Part shown: in pieces, positions 24,897 to 37,555 of the stretch
Numbering within the stretch: the first letter of the stretch is position 1
How the letters are laid out: the number at the start of each line of letters is the position of its first letter
Source: Botrytis cinerea B05.10
Lineage: Eukaryota; Ascomycota; Leotiomycetes; Helotiales; Sclerotiniaceae
Assembly (NCBI RefSeq): GCF_000143535.2
Contig: NC_037313.1
Coordinates: forward strand, 627,501 to 691,500
Length of the DNA stretch: 64,000 nucleotides
Reading direction: 5' to 3'
Made by a program: the position numbers and the translations under genes
The notes under the pieces: model-generated
The model's input: only the letters and a program-made list of their open reading frames with translations
The model's database searches: none
What the model was told of the DNA's origin: nothing

Positions 24897-27800
24897 TACA
24901 AAATTCGCTTAATTTTAATACAGAAATTGATTTCCAAAAAATATTCTATCTCAATTCTATATATAATATTAATCAATAAATACAAAACTATAAGATTATT
25001 ATATAATTAAATTTAAATGATTCCAATTTTATGAATATAAAATTTATTAAAGAAATTCAATATATAGGGATTGATATTCAATTAAAATCAAAGTATTGAT
25101 TTCTTTATTTTATAATATAATTAGTAATGATTCTATTCAGATTCCTTTTTATATTATAAACTTTTTTTCGTTATATAATATAGTTAATTATTTATGAGAA
25201 TAATAAGTTTTGAAAGAGATATATTGAAATAATAATTTAAAATCATTTATGAAAGCTATTGAGTTTGTTTGTAGAATCAATTTCGCACGAATTTAATTAA
25301 GGTTATTGTATTCATGAAAATGAAACTATTGAATTTAGTGACTAAATTATTGAATTTTTATAGAACTTTGTATATTACATCAATATTAATAGAAATACAA
25401 AATAGGATGTCGGTAAAGTAAATAGTAATGATTTTTAATCAAGATTTATGTAGATTTCAATGGCTTTATAATTATGTTTCACAAGAATCATTTGGTAAGT
25501 CACAGTTACAAAAAATTAACTACCTAAATTTCAACTTCAACGAAAATCAAGACGATATTCAATATTGTAATCGTGGGCTCAATTACTTTATAAACAAATT
25601 ATTAGCATCTTACGATATTTATATACCTAGGTATACAAATAAATAAAGACGGGTGTAGAAATACCGGGTGTCATTACCTAGGCATTTGAATTATTTAGAA
25701 AATATTATTCAATATCGTTTACTGAATTTAGTAAATTTTATAAATATGATTCATAATCCTGATAAATTTGAATTATGATGCTCTTTTCATACCTAATTAC
25801 ATTGTACTTCAAATGTTGTTGTATAAAAAGATTTAATTAATAGTACATTAATTGTATTAAAGATTCTATATCTATGAAAAAAATTGCATATTTTCTATTT
25901 CCAGACCTATCATTATATAGCTTTTGCTCTTTCTTCTTTGAGCTAATCAGTTTTATAAAAAGTATAATTGATAATATTCATCTTTCTTATTTTCTGATGA
26001 ATAAGAAGAAATGAATCAAGCAAAGAACATTCTTTTTTTTCGATTGAATATAAAAGTTTGATCCATTTTTTTGGCATTTCCGAAACATTATTTCATAATG
26101 TAAAGTCAATTCTACTCTAAAACGATGATTAATTTCTATTGGAAATTGCTTGACAGTGTTATCAACAAAGAAAGGTTCAATCCTGTTAAAACCCGAATTT
26201 TATATTATTATGAAAAAAATTCTTTTGTTATTTAATTGATGGATAATATTGAGATTTTATCAACTATCTAGATACCTAGGTATATCAATTAAAGCACTCT
26301 TTATAACTAAAAACTGATTGATCAAGAAAAGTATGTAAAGTTCATACATTTGATTTATATTTTCAAAAATTTGAATTACTATCTTAAAGTGTATTGAAAA
26401 CAGATACAATAGTTACCAAAAACATTTAAAGTGAAACAAAAATTATGTAGTTATTCATTTTGTGAACTGTTTTTGAATGATTTCATTTTTATTACTTCAT
26501 AATTAGCAATGGTTTATTCCTTGCATAATAAATTCTTTTGATAAAATTGTTTTAATAATTTCTGAAAACATTCAAACTAAATGACTACCTAGGTAACACA
26601 TTTTTGGTTTAAGATATTTGGGGTTAAATAAATTACAAGTAAAAGTAAAAGAAAACACTTTACTATACCTACCTAGACATCATACGCATACAAATTCAGA
26701 CTTAAATTTTAATTCAAATTCAAAAACTTTATGTAATCTTTAGATGTAATAATCTTTCATTTAAATCTAAAAGTATTTGCAGTGCTTTGATCGAGTCTGG
26801 AACAAGTAGATAAGCAAGATACCTAGGTATATAGATTTCAATTTGAGGTTTGTTTCTGGATACCAATTTTGATTTTAATTTCGATTTTCATTTTATATTA
26901 GATCTCCGAATAGCTTCAAATTTCAAAGCTTTTTGGACCAATAGTATCTACAATATCCCTACTCTAGTCCAAAGTGAGATACTAGATTTACATTAATATT
27001 TGAATTCAAACATATTTATATTTAGATTTCTTTAGACTTAGATTTTAGAGAATCATAAAAGTTCATCTCGCTTGAATGAGTATATAAATCAGCTCTTCAA
27101 AATCCTAAGATCTTGGAATATCTAGGTATCTTCAAAATTCAAATTTAAATAAAAAATAGTTTTCAAAATTTTTCGAATTTATACAATTCTAAGAACCATA
27201 TAATATGAGTATAGATGTAGCTCTGAGAGGTATCAAGAATAATTATAGAGAGTATTATCGAGTCTGTTGTTAATTTTAGACATACAGAGCAGAGAAAAAG
27301 CATGTTTATGTATAAGTTGTATCTTATACTTCAAATATATTATAATAGATAATAAAATTATTTTTCCTTAAAACCTTACAGAGGTACCTAACAGTTTTTA
27401 CCTAGGTATTGTGAAATTTGTGGTTTTGGTTACGTTTGACTATTCATATTATCTATACAATAAGATCCTTATTCTATATATTGATATCGTATTTCTTGTA
27501 GACACTATTTGGAATTGATTTAGTTAAAACAACTTTTATTGACGTTTCTCAAGATTCAATGATTTTTTCAATCCATTTCTCAATTTTTTATCCATAAAAT
27601 CCTCAAATTATAACTCCATAAAATAATAATAATCTACTTCTAATCTTATTTTTCTTATTTTTTTGCAAGAAATGAAGAATTCTGGAGAAATATCATAATA
27701 TCCTAGAAAACTTGATGAAACTTAATCTAAGATATTTAGGTATCTTCATTCAGCAATTACTTAAATAAAGAATCAAATATCAAATATATCATATGCATTA

Positions 27801-28456
27801 ATTAAAACCAAAAACAACGTATTTGAATAGAAAATATTAATAATTTGATAATTTGATACTAATTATTACATAGGTACAATCAAACTAATAACTTACCTGG
27901 ATATATTTAATGTTATTACAAAGAAATTAGTATCTTTAAATATACTACAAATTACTCTGATATCTCTTCAATATCATTAAATTACTTTTATTTTCTAAAA
28001 TCCACATTTGTCTTACTCTTATATTTTATATGAAATACACACAACATATGTAATGCAATGAGTAGATGTTTTAGTCAAGAAGTGTAAGTATAGTGAATGA
28101 GTTTTGTTCAATAGTTATAATAATACGATTTTCAATAACAATCTCATATATTATCATTTCATAGGTTTATAAATATCTACCTAGATAATCTATTATACAA
28201 ATTGAAATTTTCAATCCGAACTAACATATTTGATATTTCAACGTCTATTCTCTTGAATTCTGTTATTCTAAGTTCTTAACTTATAAATAGAGAAATAATA
28301 GATTTTTGGGTTTTTTCGATAGAGAAAATTGATTAAAAAATTAAAGAGATAAAAAGAAAGATACAGAAATGATTCAATTCGAATTCTTCTATCTAGGAAT
28401 AAAATAACTATGTTCTATGTTAGAATTGCATTATTAATATCTTAAATAAAACTATA

Positions 28457-28877
28457 ACGTGGTTTATCAGCATGTGAGTCATATCATCATATGGGCCACT
28501 CCTTTTTACATACAAAATTCGTTTATGTGTAACTGTGCACTTTCTTTATTTAATAATATAATTTTATAAATTTTGATTATAGAAAAATTATAAGAATTGA
28601 ATCATTTATTTGAAATTGTAATTATTAAAGTAATTATTATAGAAATAATATTTTTCTAACAAAAATCATAACAATTTTCACTTTTTCTAGAATATAATAG
28701 AAACTTTCATTTGAAAATTAAATTATTTAGAAACTGATTTTTTATTATTATTTAACACTCTTTTTTTCTTCAAAATAATAATTAGTTATTAAAATAAGAA
28801 TATTGTAAAAGGCCTAATTTTGGTGTGTTTTCAAATGGCCCACATAGTGATATGGCCCACATGCTGATAAGCCACGT
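28457..28877. mobile_element. Family A MITE (421 bp), best preserved copy
   Basis: The left end TA|ACGTGGTTTATCAGCATGTG and right end GATAAGCCACGT|TA define TIRs of about 48 bp, with a matching GGGCCA block near the inner edge. Sub-terminal ACAAAATTCGTTTATGTGTA and GGCCTAATTTTGGTGTGTTT are shared with the other copies. It keeps CpA and TpG sites, so it is less RIP-mutated than its relatives. Confidence 0.85.
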
Positions 28878-29658
28878 TATCTGAGTTAGTCCTCAAATAT
28901 TATTTGTAATAGATAAAATATCAATACATAAAATGATAATATATGAGACTAGCTGTTTTAGTTCTAACATTTTTCATATCTTTATTCAAGACTTATCTCT
29001 TGAAATACATTCAATTAGCTTTTTAGAATCTAGTATTGTAAGAAGATTTATATTAATTAAGAAAAATATTTGTTTTTGTTATAACAAGACACAATTAAAA
29101 ACTCTATTTTGATAATATTAATAAATAAATAAAAACAAGGAAGTAATTATTTCCAATTGGAAATAAAAATAGAAAATAGTATTTATGTTAATTTAATAAT
29201 ATTAGCATAATTGATTAAAAAGAAGATAAAATAGTGTAAGGAAAAGAAAAAGAAAAATAAATGAAAATTTGAATGATTGACATGTTATTATAAAATAGAA
29301 TTCTATTATAGATAAATATTGATATAAAAGCTAATAGAAATAAAAAAATTTATAAATCCAAATACCAAGGTAGTTTCTTTAATAATTATAAGAAATACTC
29401 AATTTCTTTTATAATTATATCTCAAAGTATTCCATTATAAATAAATAAAGAATACAATATTAATAATGTACTTGTTTATATTACCTATTTTTATTCACAA
29501 AAATATTACTTAAAGTAAATTGTGCGCTTTCTTCATTTAATTTTATAATTTTATAAAATCTAATTGCTTATTAGAAATTTGAATTATTATAATAGTGATT
29601 AAAGGAATAATTTTTTTGTAATGAAAATCGTGACAATTTCCACTTTTTTTTATAATGG

Positions 29659-30425
29659 ATTCGTACAATTAATGAAGACCGATTTGTATTACATTACATA
29701 AGCAGAATTATCTCTATAACTAGGTTATTTTTATAATGTGTGATTATAAAACCCTTTCTGATTGGTTATAAGTAATGTGTGAAACTTTTTATTGGTTAGA
29801 GTTTAGTTTTTCTGGTCGAATAGGGGGAAAATTGTATGGAGCTTAGTTTTTTCGGTTGAATAGGGGGAAAAACTGTGCGAAACTATTTCAATCTAGTATA
29901 TAATCTTAAAAGAAAAGAAAATTCGATTGAAAAAGAAGTAATTAGATTAAAGCAATTAAGAGTTTTCTAATAGTTTAATTAGTTTTAGGGTAAGTTTTAT
30001 AATAGTAGTAGAATTAATAGATTGAATGGATTGAATTGAAAGGAGGTGTATTCAGAGGTGTATTAGTAAGTAGGAGGTGTAAATGCCTTAGGTATAATTG
30101 TTTTGAATGTTTTTCAATATTAGAAAGAGAATTAGAAAAGAAAAGAGAATTATAATATTTTAAGGTTTTAAAGTTTAATTACATTTCTAATATCTTTATA
30201 TATGTTAGAAGTAAGAGATTAGTAAAGTTTATAAACTATTATTATTACTATTATTTATAATTAAATCTCGAGCGTAGCGAGGATCGGGGGCTTGGGGGCT
30301 GCCCCCCATAAAGATTAAAGAAATAAAAATAAAATTTTATATATCTTAAAAAAAAGAAAAAAAGAAAAAAAGAAAAGAATTCTGCAATTCCACGGTCTGA
30401 AAAATTCTTTTTCCCCGATGACTAG
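29659..30425 (+). mobile_element. Unclassified ~0.75-kb insertion with GC hairpin inside a MITE
   Basis: This is sequence absent from the other MITE copies, flanked by a possible TATAAT duplication. It contains a ~35-bp tandem repeat with two AATAGGGGGAAAA cores (29825-29875), a purine-rich centre, the GC-rich block at 30267-30307 and an A/G-rich tract (30349-30379). It has no ORF and no clear terminal inverted repeats. A SINE-like or other non-autonomous element is possible. Confidence 0.45.
30267..30307 (+). other. GC-rich double hairpin in the AT-rich block
   Basis: CTCGAGCGTAGCGAG can fold with a CTCG/CGAG stem, and GGGGGCTTGGGGGCTGCCCCCC can fold through G5/C5 arms. This ~40-bp patch has the highest GC content I noticed in the block and looks untouched by RIP. 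Confidence 0.7.
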
Positions 30426-30606
30426 TATAATAAAAATGTTTATACAAAAACTAGATTTTTGAAAAGCTGACCTCTTATTATTACTTGGTACTTTTTTTTG
30501 AAAATAATGATCAGTAATTAAAATAAGAATATTAAAAAAATCTAATTTTGATATATTTTCAAATGGCTCACATAATGATATAGCCCGCATACTAATAAAC
30601 CACGTT

Positions 30607-31856
30607 AATTTAATTTTAAATATAAATGTTGAAATTTTGATTTATAATGCATTATTTGAGATTTTACTAAATTTATTTAAAAAAGAATTTCAATAAAATT
30701 GCAAATAGTTTAGAGGATGTATCAATTTAAATTGAAAATAAAAAGGATATAAATATATGAATTTAGGTATTTAATTCCGAAAGTAGAATCTAAAAATTAA
30801 ATAAAATTAATTTTATCCCATGAAATCTTAATTTTGTATTTTGAACAATAAGTGATCTTTAAATATAATTTAAAAGGCTATAAAGCATTTAATCTTCGAA
30901 ATATAATTAATTTTTATTTCTGAAATTGTGCAAATAATTAATACTAAATAATAAAGTTAGATAATTTTAATATAATAATAAACATAAATATATAACATCA
31001 TTCTTTTTATAATATATTTGAAAAGCTATTGGTTTGTGGCTTTTACATTTATTTGATATCAATATTCGATATTTGTTCTTTTCTTGATCATTAATATATT
31101 TCTTAAAGTGTTTTAATTATTTTAAATTTATTTTAAATTTATTTTATTATTTCTTTATCTATTAAAGATTGAGAAAGTAAATCTGCTTCTGAATTGTTAA
31201 AAATCAGAGAGTTGTTTTATCTTTTTCTTCTATATATTATTATTGTAATTTAGTTTCGATTGTTTAGTTACATTAACTTACTTTTGTTATATTCCTCAAT
31301 ATTAATAACAATCATTGTTATACTTATAATCTTTATTTTTAAAGTTTCTGTTATTTAAATAATAAAAATGATTATTCGAAAAGTTATGTTTTATTTATAT
31401 AACTATAACCAACCGAAATCACTTTTTAATATAATAAAACTAAGATATTTATGAAAAAACACTTTACAAGTCATTAATACGATGAAAACATATTTTTAAT
31501 TTAATTTATTACCTTACAAATTAATATATTTGATACTTTCTAATACATTTTATGTTTTTTAATTCAAAAATAATATCTTCTTTGAATATCAAACTTAGAT
31601 TGTTATATAAAATAAAGAATAACATTTTTTAATTTTTTATTATAAAATTATATCTATGATATGATATATCTGTAATTCTTTGAATACTTATTTTTTTTTC
31701 TTTTCTAAATATTTTTGATAATAAAAAGTTTATAAGCTTTTTGATTATTCGAATTTATTATGCGTTATTAACTAAATGTGTATTAAGAAACAGGAGAATA
31801 AATTGAGGTAAAAGTGATCTATTCATTAATATAACCCACTCCTTGATAAATTATGT
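30607..31856 (-). mobile_element. Family A element, left-truncated relic
   Basis: The right end is ...CTTGATAAATTATGT|TA. The interior at 30995-31150 closely follows 10285-10450 (GAAAAGCTATTGGTTTGTGG against GAAAAGCTATTGATTTATAA). About 1.25 kb of the expected 1.85 kb is present; it abuts the terminus of the split MITE at 30605. Confidence 0.6.
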
Positions 31857-32269
31857 TATATTTATAATTAAATTTCATATTTAAAAATCAATCTAGAATA
31901 TACTTGTTACTATTAACTACCTAAGTGATATTATTTTAGCAATAATATAAAAACATAAAAAGTGATATATAATTAATTTAAAACAAAAATTATCAAGATA
32001 TTATCAATTTAAGATTTGTTATATCGATCGTTAGTTTTATTTACATAAAGTTAATAAAATAATAATAAATAATAAGAAAATAGATCCTCTAATGAAATGA
32101 ATGAATCTTTCAATAAATAATAGGAATATAAATTCTATAATATAATTGATAAATTCTTTAATAAACGATAAAAAGACACATTACCTAGGTATATTATAAA
32201 TAATAATAAAACAAGTTTTATAATAGGTGATAGAAAAATGGATTCTATGATAAAGAGATAAAACCTAGT

Positions 32270-32418
32270 TATAAAAGACTAGAACCTATTCATTTAAATG
32301 AAAATCCTATTGTAGACTTCATAATAGACCTTTAAGTCGTATAAGAGTAAATTCTCTTTCAATTTTAGAGTACCGAAGTAATTAAATGATAGCTGGGGAG
32401 CATAAGTGTAAATTTCCA
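32270..32418. mobile_element. Family B MITE right-end fragment
   Basis: The reversed end reads TTACACTTATGCTCCCCAGC and continues TACTCTAAAATTGAAAGAGA, matching the left end of the copy at 34744. The other end is missing. Confidence 0.55.
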
Positions 32419-32752
32419 TTAAATGTAATATTAAAATTTGATATGTACTCAAGATCAACCTTTTCTTCTTAAATTTTGTTTAATTCTTCTTGTCTATTTT
32501 TATTCAAAATAAGGTCACCGTTGAATTAATAAATAAAACTTCTTAAAAATTACTTATTAGAAACAATACTTTGTTTGATTTAATAAACTAATGCTTTGTT
32601 TAAAACTTATTCAAATTGTTAAAGAGTATGTATTCATCAATATTTCGAATATAATTTGTATAATTATAAACAAGAATTTTCGATATCCAACCCTAAAATA
32701 CATATAATCAACAGGAGACATTACAGATTACTAGTATTATGAATTTAAAGGG

Positions 32753-32811
32753 ACTAACATTTGATACTAACATTTGATACTAACATTTGATACTAACATT
32801 TGATACTAATA
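32753..32811 (+). repeat. 13-bp tandem repeat, four units plus a partial
   Basis: ACTAACATTTGAT is repeated four times without change, followed by a partial ACTAATAT. Its perfect identity inside heavily mutated DNA suggests recent slippage. Confidence 0.95.
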
Positions 32812-34743
32812 TACGATAATAGCATTGACTTTTGTCTAGCGAGCGCTGATTTGTGAACTGTATTCTATGATTCCCCAGAAAGCATAAAAGTAAATTAAAC
32901 TAAAAGATTTTAAAATCAGAATATATCAATAATTATAAAAAGCATTTCTTAATTATAATACACTTTTTTAATTTATTTGACTTTAATTTTAATACTTTAT
33001 TCGAAGTAAACATACATCAATTCAAAACAGCATTTGCTTTTACTTTAAAAAGGAATACTCTGAAAATCTATTATAATATTATTAACAAACCAAAAAAAAA
33101 GAAATAACCATTTCAACCAAGAATATAAGTTTTATAAAAAACAGACTGATACAAAAATTGCAAATTGTATCAATTCAATATTACTAATACAGACATTTAA
33201 GAAGAAGGCAAAATAATAAAGGGAAAAGAAAAGAAGAGTATCTAGATAATTGATATATTAATGTAACACAGAGTTCTACTGAGGGCAGATACTGGTGTCG
33301 TGATATTGGAATATATAATATATTATAACGAAGCTATATTATGCGATCTCATAAGTAATTCTATTATTGAAAATTATTTTTCCATGATTTAAATGATAAT
33401 TACTTTCACAATCTAAGTATCAGAGATCGATCACTTTATTGTTAATTCATAATACCGTCGAGTATTTCAAATGTTTTTAGAATAGTGATTATAAATATAT
33501 AATTATATTAGAAATATAATAATTATAGTTGAAATATAATAATTATAGTTGAAAATGTAATCATTCTTAAAGTATAATTCTTTTCATTTAAATTCAATAA
33601 GCAGAAATCTCAGACTACGATACTTTTCTATTTCGAATATAGTTTCAGGCATTGAAAACTCTATTATTTGTCTATAAGAATGTAGAGTATTCCCGATACT
33701 TTCCTAATAGTAATCATATTATTAAAATTGTATCAGTTGATTACTCCCTTATATTAAGCTTATAAACTAATGATTTTTCAATCTAATAGATATTTAAGAA
33801 AAGATTTATATAGAAAGAACCGGTTTCATTATCAATTAGGATTCAGAAAATCAAGTATTATAAAAATCGTAAATTTAAAATAAAACTAGATTTTACATTA
33901 AACTTATTAAAGTTTCAATCATAAAAAAAAACACTTAAAAACGTCACTATAGACACATCAATCAAATTCGTAGGTAGTATATTAAATTAAAACCTCAATT
34001 TTAATTTTAAAGCTCTAAAATGTATCAATCAGCCTTTTAAAGTTTAATCATTATTCATGCAGTTCTGATTTTGTTTAAATGATTTTTTTTTAAGTTTGTA
34101 TACAAGAGTAAAAAAATTACTTACTATTATAAATATCAATTTAACTCGAAAATAGTGATTTATAGAACAGAAAAGATATTAAGACAGATATAGAATAGTA
34201 ATAATATAAGAGTATTATCATAGATTCTATATAAAATAAAAAGATTTAGTTTATTGATCTGAATATTGTATATTTGATTGATTTTAGAATGATGTTTACC
34301 TAGGTATATAGTTATTTATATTAATAAAGCTTTTAATTTGAAATTGATAGGTAAAATACTTATATGTAATTATATGGTTATATATTAAGTATTATATATG
34401 ATATTAGAAAACTTTAATTAGAATCTATAGCTGAGATAATACTTCTGTTAGTTGATTTGGAATATTAATGATTTTTTTCATAAAAATCTTTTAATAGATT
34501 TTTTCTTTTAAAATAAATTTTCTATATAATCATTATGACTTCTTCTTAGTTTTATTGAAATAGATATTTGTGACATTTCTATACTAAATACCACTATGTA
34601 TTTCTCTTAAATTATTATTAGATCTATAAAATGTAACACAATTAATACCTATGTTAGTTTTTCTTAAAGATGAAGAATATCAATAATTTCGGCTTTCTAT
34701 AAAAAGGCATATAAAATACAGGAATAATAACAGCAATGAAATC

Positions 34744-35038
34744 AACGGCAAAACACTCTTATGCTCCCCAAAAGTGATTTAATTGCTCTTATATCGTAAA
34801 ATTGAAAGAGAGTTTACTCTCATACCCCTTAGATTCTATGATGGAATCTATATTGAAATGAATAAATTCTAGTCTTTTGAGGCCATTTTCTGCGTTTAAA
34901 GAGAGTCTTTTTTTATCAGTTGCATCAAAGTGATGTAAAATCTATATGAAATCTGTTATAAAATCTATTATAGAACCTATTGAACATAAATACAAAGCAA
35001 ATATGAGCTTTAGGGTATAAAAGTAATTTGCTGTAAAA
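34744..35038. mobile_element. Family B MITE (~0.29 kb)
   Basis: The left end ACGGCAAAACACTCTTATGC and right end GGGTATAAAAGTAATTTGCTGT form an inverted pair. An inner AGTTTACTCTCATACCCCTT block is shared with 8390-8415. Internally shorter than the 8316 and 40104 copies. Confidence 0.65.
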
Positions 35039-35185
35039 TCAATCATATATATTTATATCTATTTTTCACATTTTAATTGAAATATCTAATTTTGATCAAT
35101 AATATTGAAGTAACAATCAAAGTTTTTCTTAATTATTCACGAGGAACTATACATATTTAATTTATCGGTAATAATATTATACATA

Positions 35186-35555
35186 ACGTGATTTAATGTC
35201 GAGTGGACCACTTCAAAATACACCAAAATTAGCCTTTTGTAGTATCTACATTTTAATAATCAATCTTTTTTTAAAAAAATAAAAAGAATGTTAAGTAATA
35301 TTAAAAAATCAATTTCTCATAAATCTAGTTTTTATACAAAAAATTTGTTATACTAAAAAAAAGGAAATTTTTACAATTTTTGTTACAAAAAAAACTATTT
35401 TAATAACAACTATTACTCTAAATCAAATTTCTAATAGATATTGTAATTATTTATCAACAAAAATTGAAATTTATCGATAAATAAAGAAAGTTCACAGTTA
35501 CACACAGACGAATCTTGGATATATTTAGAGTGATCCATTCGATAATAAACAACGT
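35186..35555. mobile_element. Family A MITE (370 bp), TA-flanked
   Basis: The left end is TA|ACGTGATTTAATGTCGAGTG and the right end ATAATAAACAACGT|TA. The interior CACCAAAATTAGCCTTTTGT and CAGTTACACACAGACGAATC match the copies at 15364 and 28457. The left TIR lacks about 15 bp relative to those. Confidence 0.7.
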
Positions 35556-35584
35556 TATTAATACTTCAAAAATCAAAATTATAG

Positions 35585-36210
35585 CTAATGTTATCTCAAA
35601 TGATATTTTTAATATTTCAATCTCGATTCTTCATAATGATATTGTTATTTTGGTTTCAATTTGATTTAAATAAAATGTTGATACCTATTCTAATTTCAAA
35701 AGTATTTATTATTTTGGATTTAAAAATTATAATGTAACAACAAATGAGAGATTAAAAACTAAAGAAAGATATTATTTGAAATTGGAACGGTCAATATAAA
35801 TCTAAAAGGAAATTAGAAAGGAAGCTTTTAATTCATTTTTAAAAGATTAACTAATGTAACTAATATAGTTAACTATATATGCCTTAGAGAGTAGTTATCT
35901 ACATTTTTACCTAAGAAGTTTAGTTCGATTTGATTTACTTTAATCATATAGAATTTTATTACCTAAGCACAATAGTATAAATCTTAAATTTGAAAATAGA
36001 AGATATTATATGTATAAGATATATATATATTATTTTTTCAATATTTAAATTGAAATAATATTTTGAATTGAGATTAGAATATCAACATTTCAAAAAACAA
36101 ACCGATCTAAACTAGTATATATTAGACCCCAATTAATAATCTTGACACCTAGGCATTTGAGATATTAATATATAAAATATCGCTGTATGAGGTTATTATT
36201 ACTGATATAT
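35585..36210 (+). repeat. Dispersed repeat E, copy 2
   Basis: Aligns with 14640-15205: ATTTTTAATATTTCAATCTC near the left, TATATTAGACCCCAATTAAT and GCTGTATGAGGTTATTATTA near the right. It lies 30 bp after a family A MITE. No ORF. Confidence 0.6.
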
Positions 36211-36540
36211 TAATACAAATTACTATAAAAAATAATGTTGTATAAATTCCGAATTCTTTTTTAGTAATTAATACAATATTAAAGTACAATCTATTAATGT
36301 TTATTTATAATTATTCACTTATAAATTCATAATTATATACTAATTAGCCCTGACCAGGAACTTAGCTGATCAAATTTTCCGAAAAAATTAACCTTTTGAA
36401 ATCACTTTTAATAATGATATAATAGTTCATATAATGATATTCTTCTATGATCTTGTTTCATATATTAACATCTTATTTTAATGAAAATCTCAAAAATGAA
36501 TTGCTTCATTTTTATTAAATCCTAATTAGAACTACATTAA

Positions 36541-36935
36541 TACAAATCTCAAGCTAATAATACCTTAATATTTTCTATTTCAAATTAAGTATGAATCATT
36601 TTTTGCAGCTTTATATTATTTTACTTTTGTTATTTTTACGAAGGTATTATTTTTACAATTATGTTATTTAATAATGCCAAATATGCCTTGGATTTTTTTT
36701 AATTTGAAATTTAATGCAAAAAACTCTAAAAATCTTAACTATTAATAAAGTTGTGTAATTAAAAAAAAATTGTTTTATTATATTCTACAATCAACCAAAA
36801 CATTTTTGATAAAAGAAATCTTTATTACTAATCATTTTAAAATGATAATAAACAAAAACGAATACAAAACCAAGGAGATGTGTAATACAATATTGATAGT
36901 CATATCATTCATTAATAATTCCATAATGTTTTATT
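36541..36935 (+). repeat. Dispersed repeat F, copy 1
   Basis: Matches 39685-40103 over about 400 bp, including AATGATAATAAACAAAAACG against CAGTAATGAATAAATAAAAC and the final ATAATGTTTTATTGCCAG against CATTATGTTTTACGGC. The small ORF across its end has no support. Confidence 0.5.
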
Positions 36936-37484
36936 GCCAGAAACTACTGGAATATACATTGATATATAATTTATCTCAAAAAATATTATTATTATTATTT
37001 CTTTTCTCGTAATAGGTTAATAGTAAAATATTAGAATGAAAAAACGGGGTTAGATGTAGTACACATAAAGTCTTTTAAATTCTTATTTATATAGATTTCT
37101 GATTGCAATTGTTTTCTACGCAGGTACCTAGGTAAACTTCTTGTATGAATTCTTACTTGAATTCTTATTAAATTACATTCCGATTTAAATTCAAATTCTA
37201 ATCTTAAAAATTATAAACTTCTAAATCAAATATACCATAAATATTAATCCCCATATTTACAAATCCATCTTTCAATATATTCCCTAATACATCTTTCGAA
37301 CTTCAATTAATTGATTCTAACATTATCATAGAATTTAAACTCATCATTATTTTTTTGATTTTTATAAGATTATATATGCCATTAAATAATTTTTTAATAC
37401 TTTTTATACGGTATTTCTTTATATTTGATTGGAAAAATCAAGTCTTAATCAAATAAAAGTTTTATCCCTATATATTTTACATAA

Positions 37485-37555
37485 CAAGCTTTTCCCCAGC
37501 CCTTTGCGACCAATAATAATAATGGGATTTGCCACCGCTCTCAATAGTTATTTTT
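37485..37555 (+). repeat. Dispersed repeat G, copy 2
   Basis: AAGCTTTTCCCCAGCCCTTT with the following GATTTGCCACCGCTCTC parallels 7030-7115. This copy keeps more C residues than the other. Confidence 0.6.

Larger units (their letters stand above)
29464..30605. mobile_element. Family A MITE split by a ~0.75-kb insertion
   Basis: 29510-29657 follows the left interior of the MITE at 28457 (TGTGCGCTTTCTTCATTTAA, then ACAATTTCCACTTTT). 30425-30605 follows its right half to the terminal AATAAACCACGT|TA. The two halves meet at a shared TATAAT, once at 29653 and once at 30427. The outer left TIR (29464-29510) is decayed and shortened. Confidence 0.65.
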
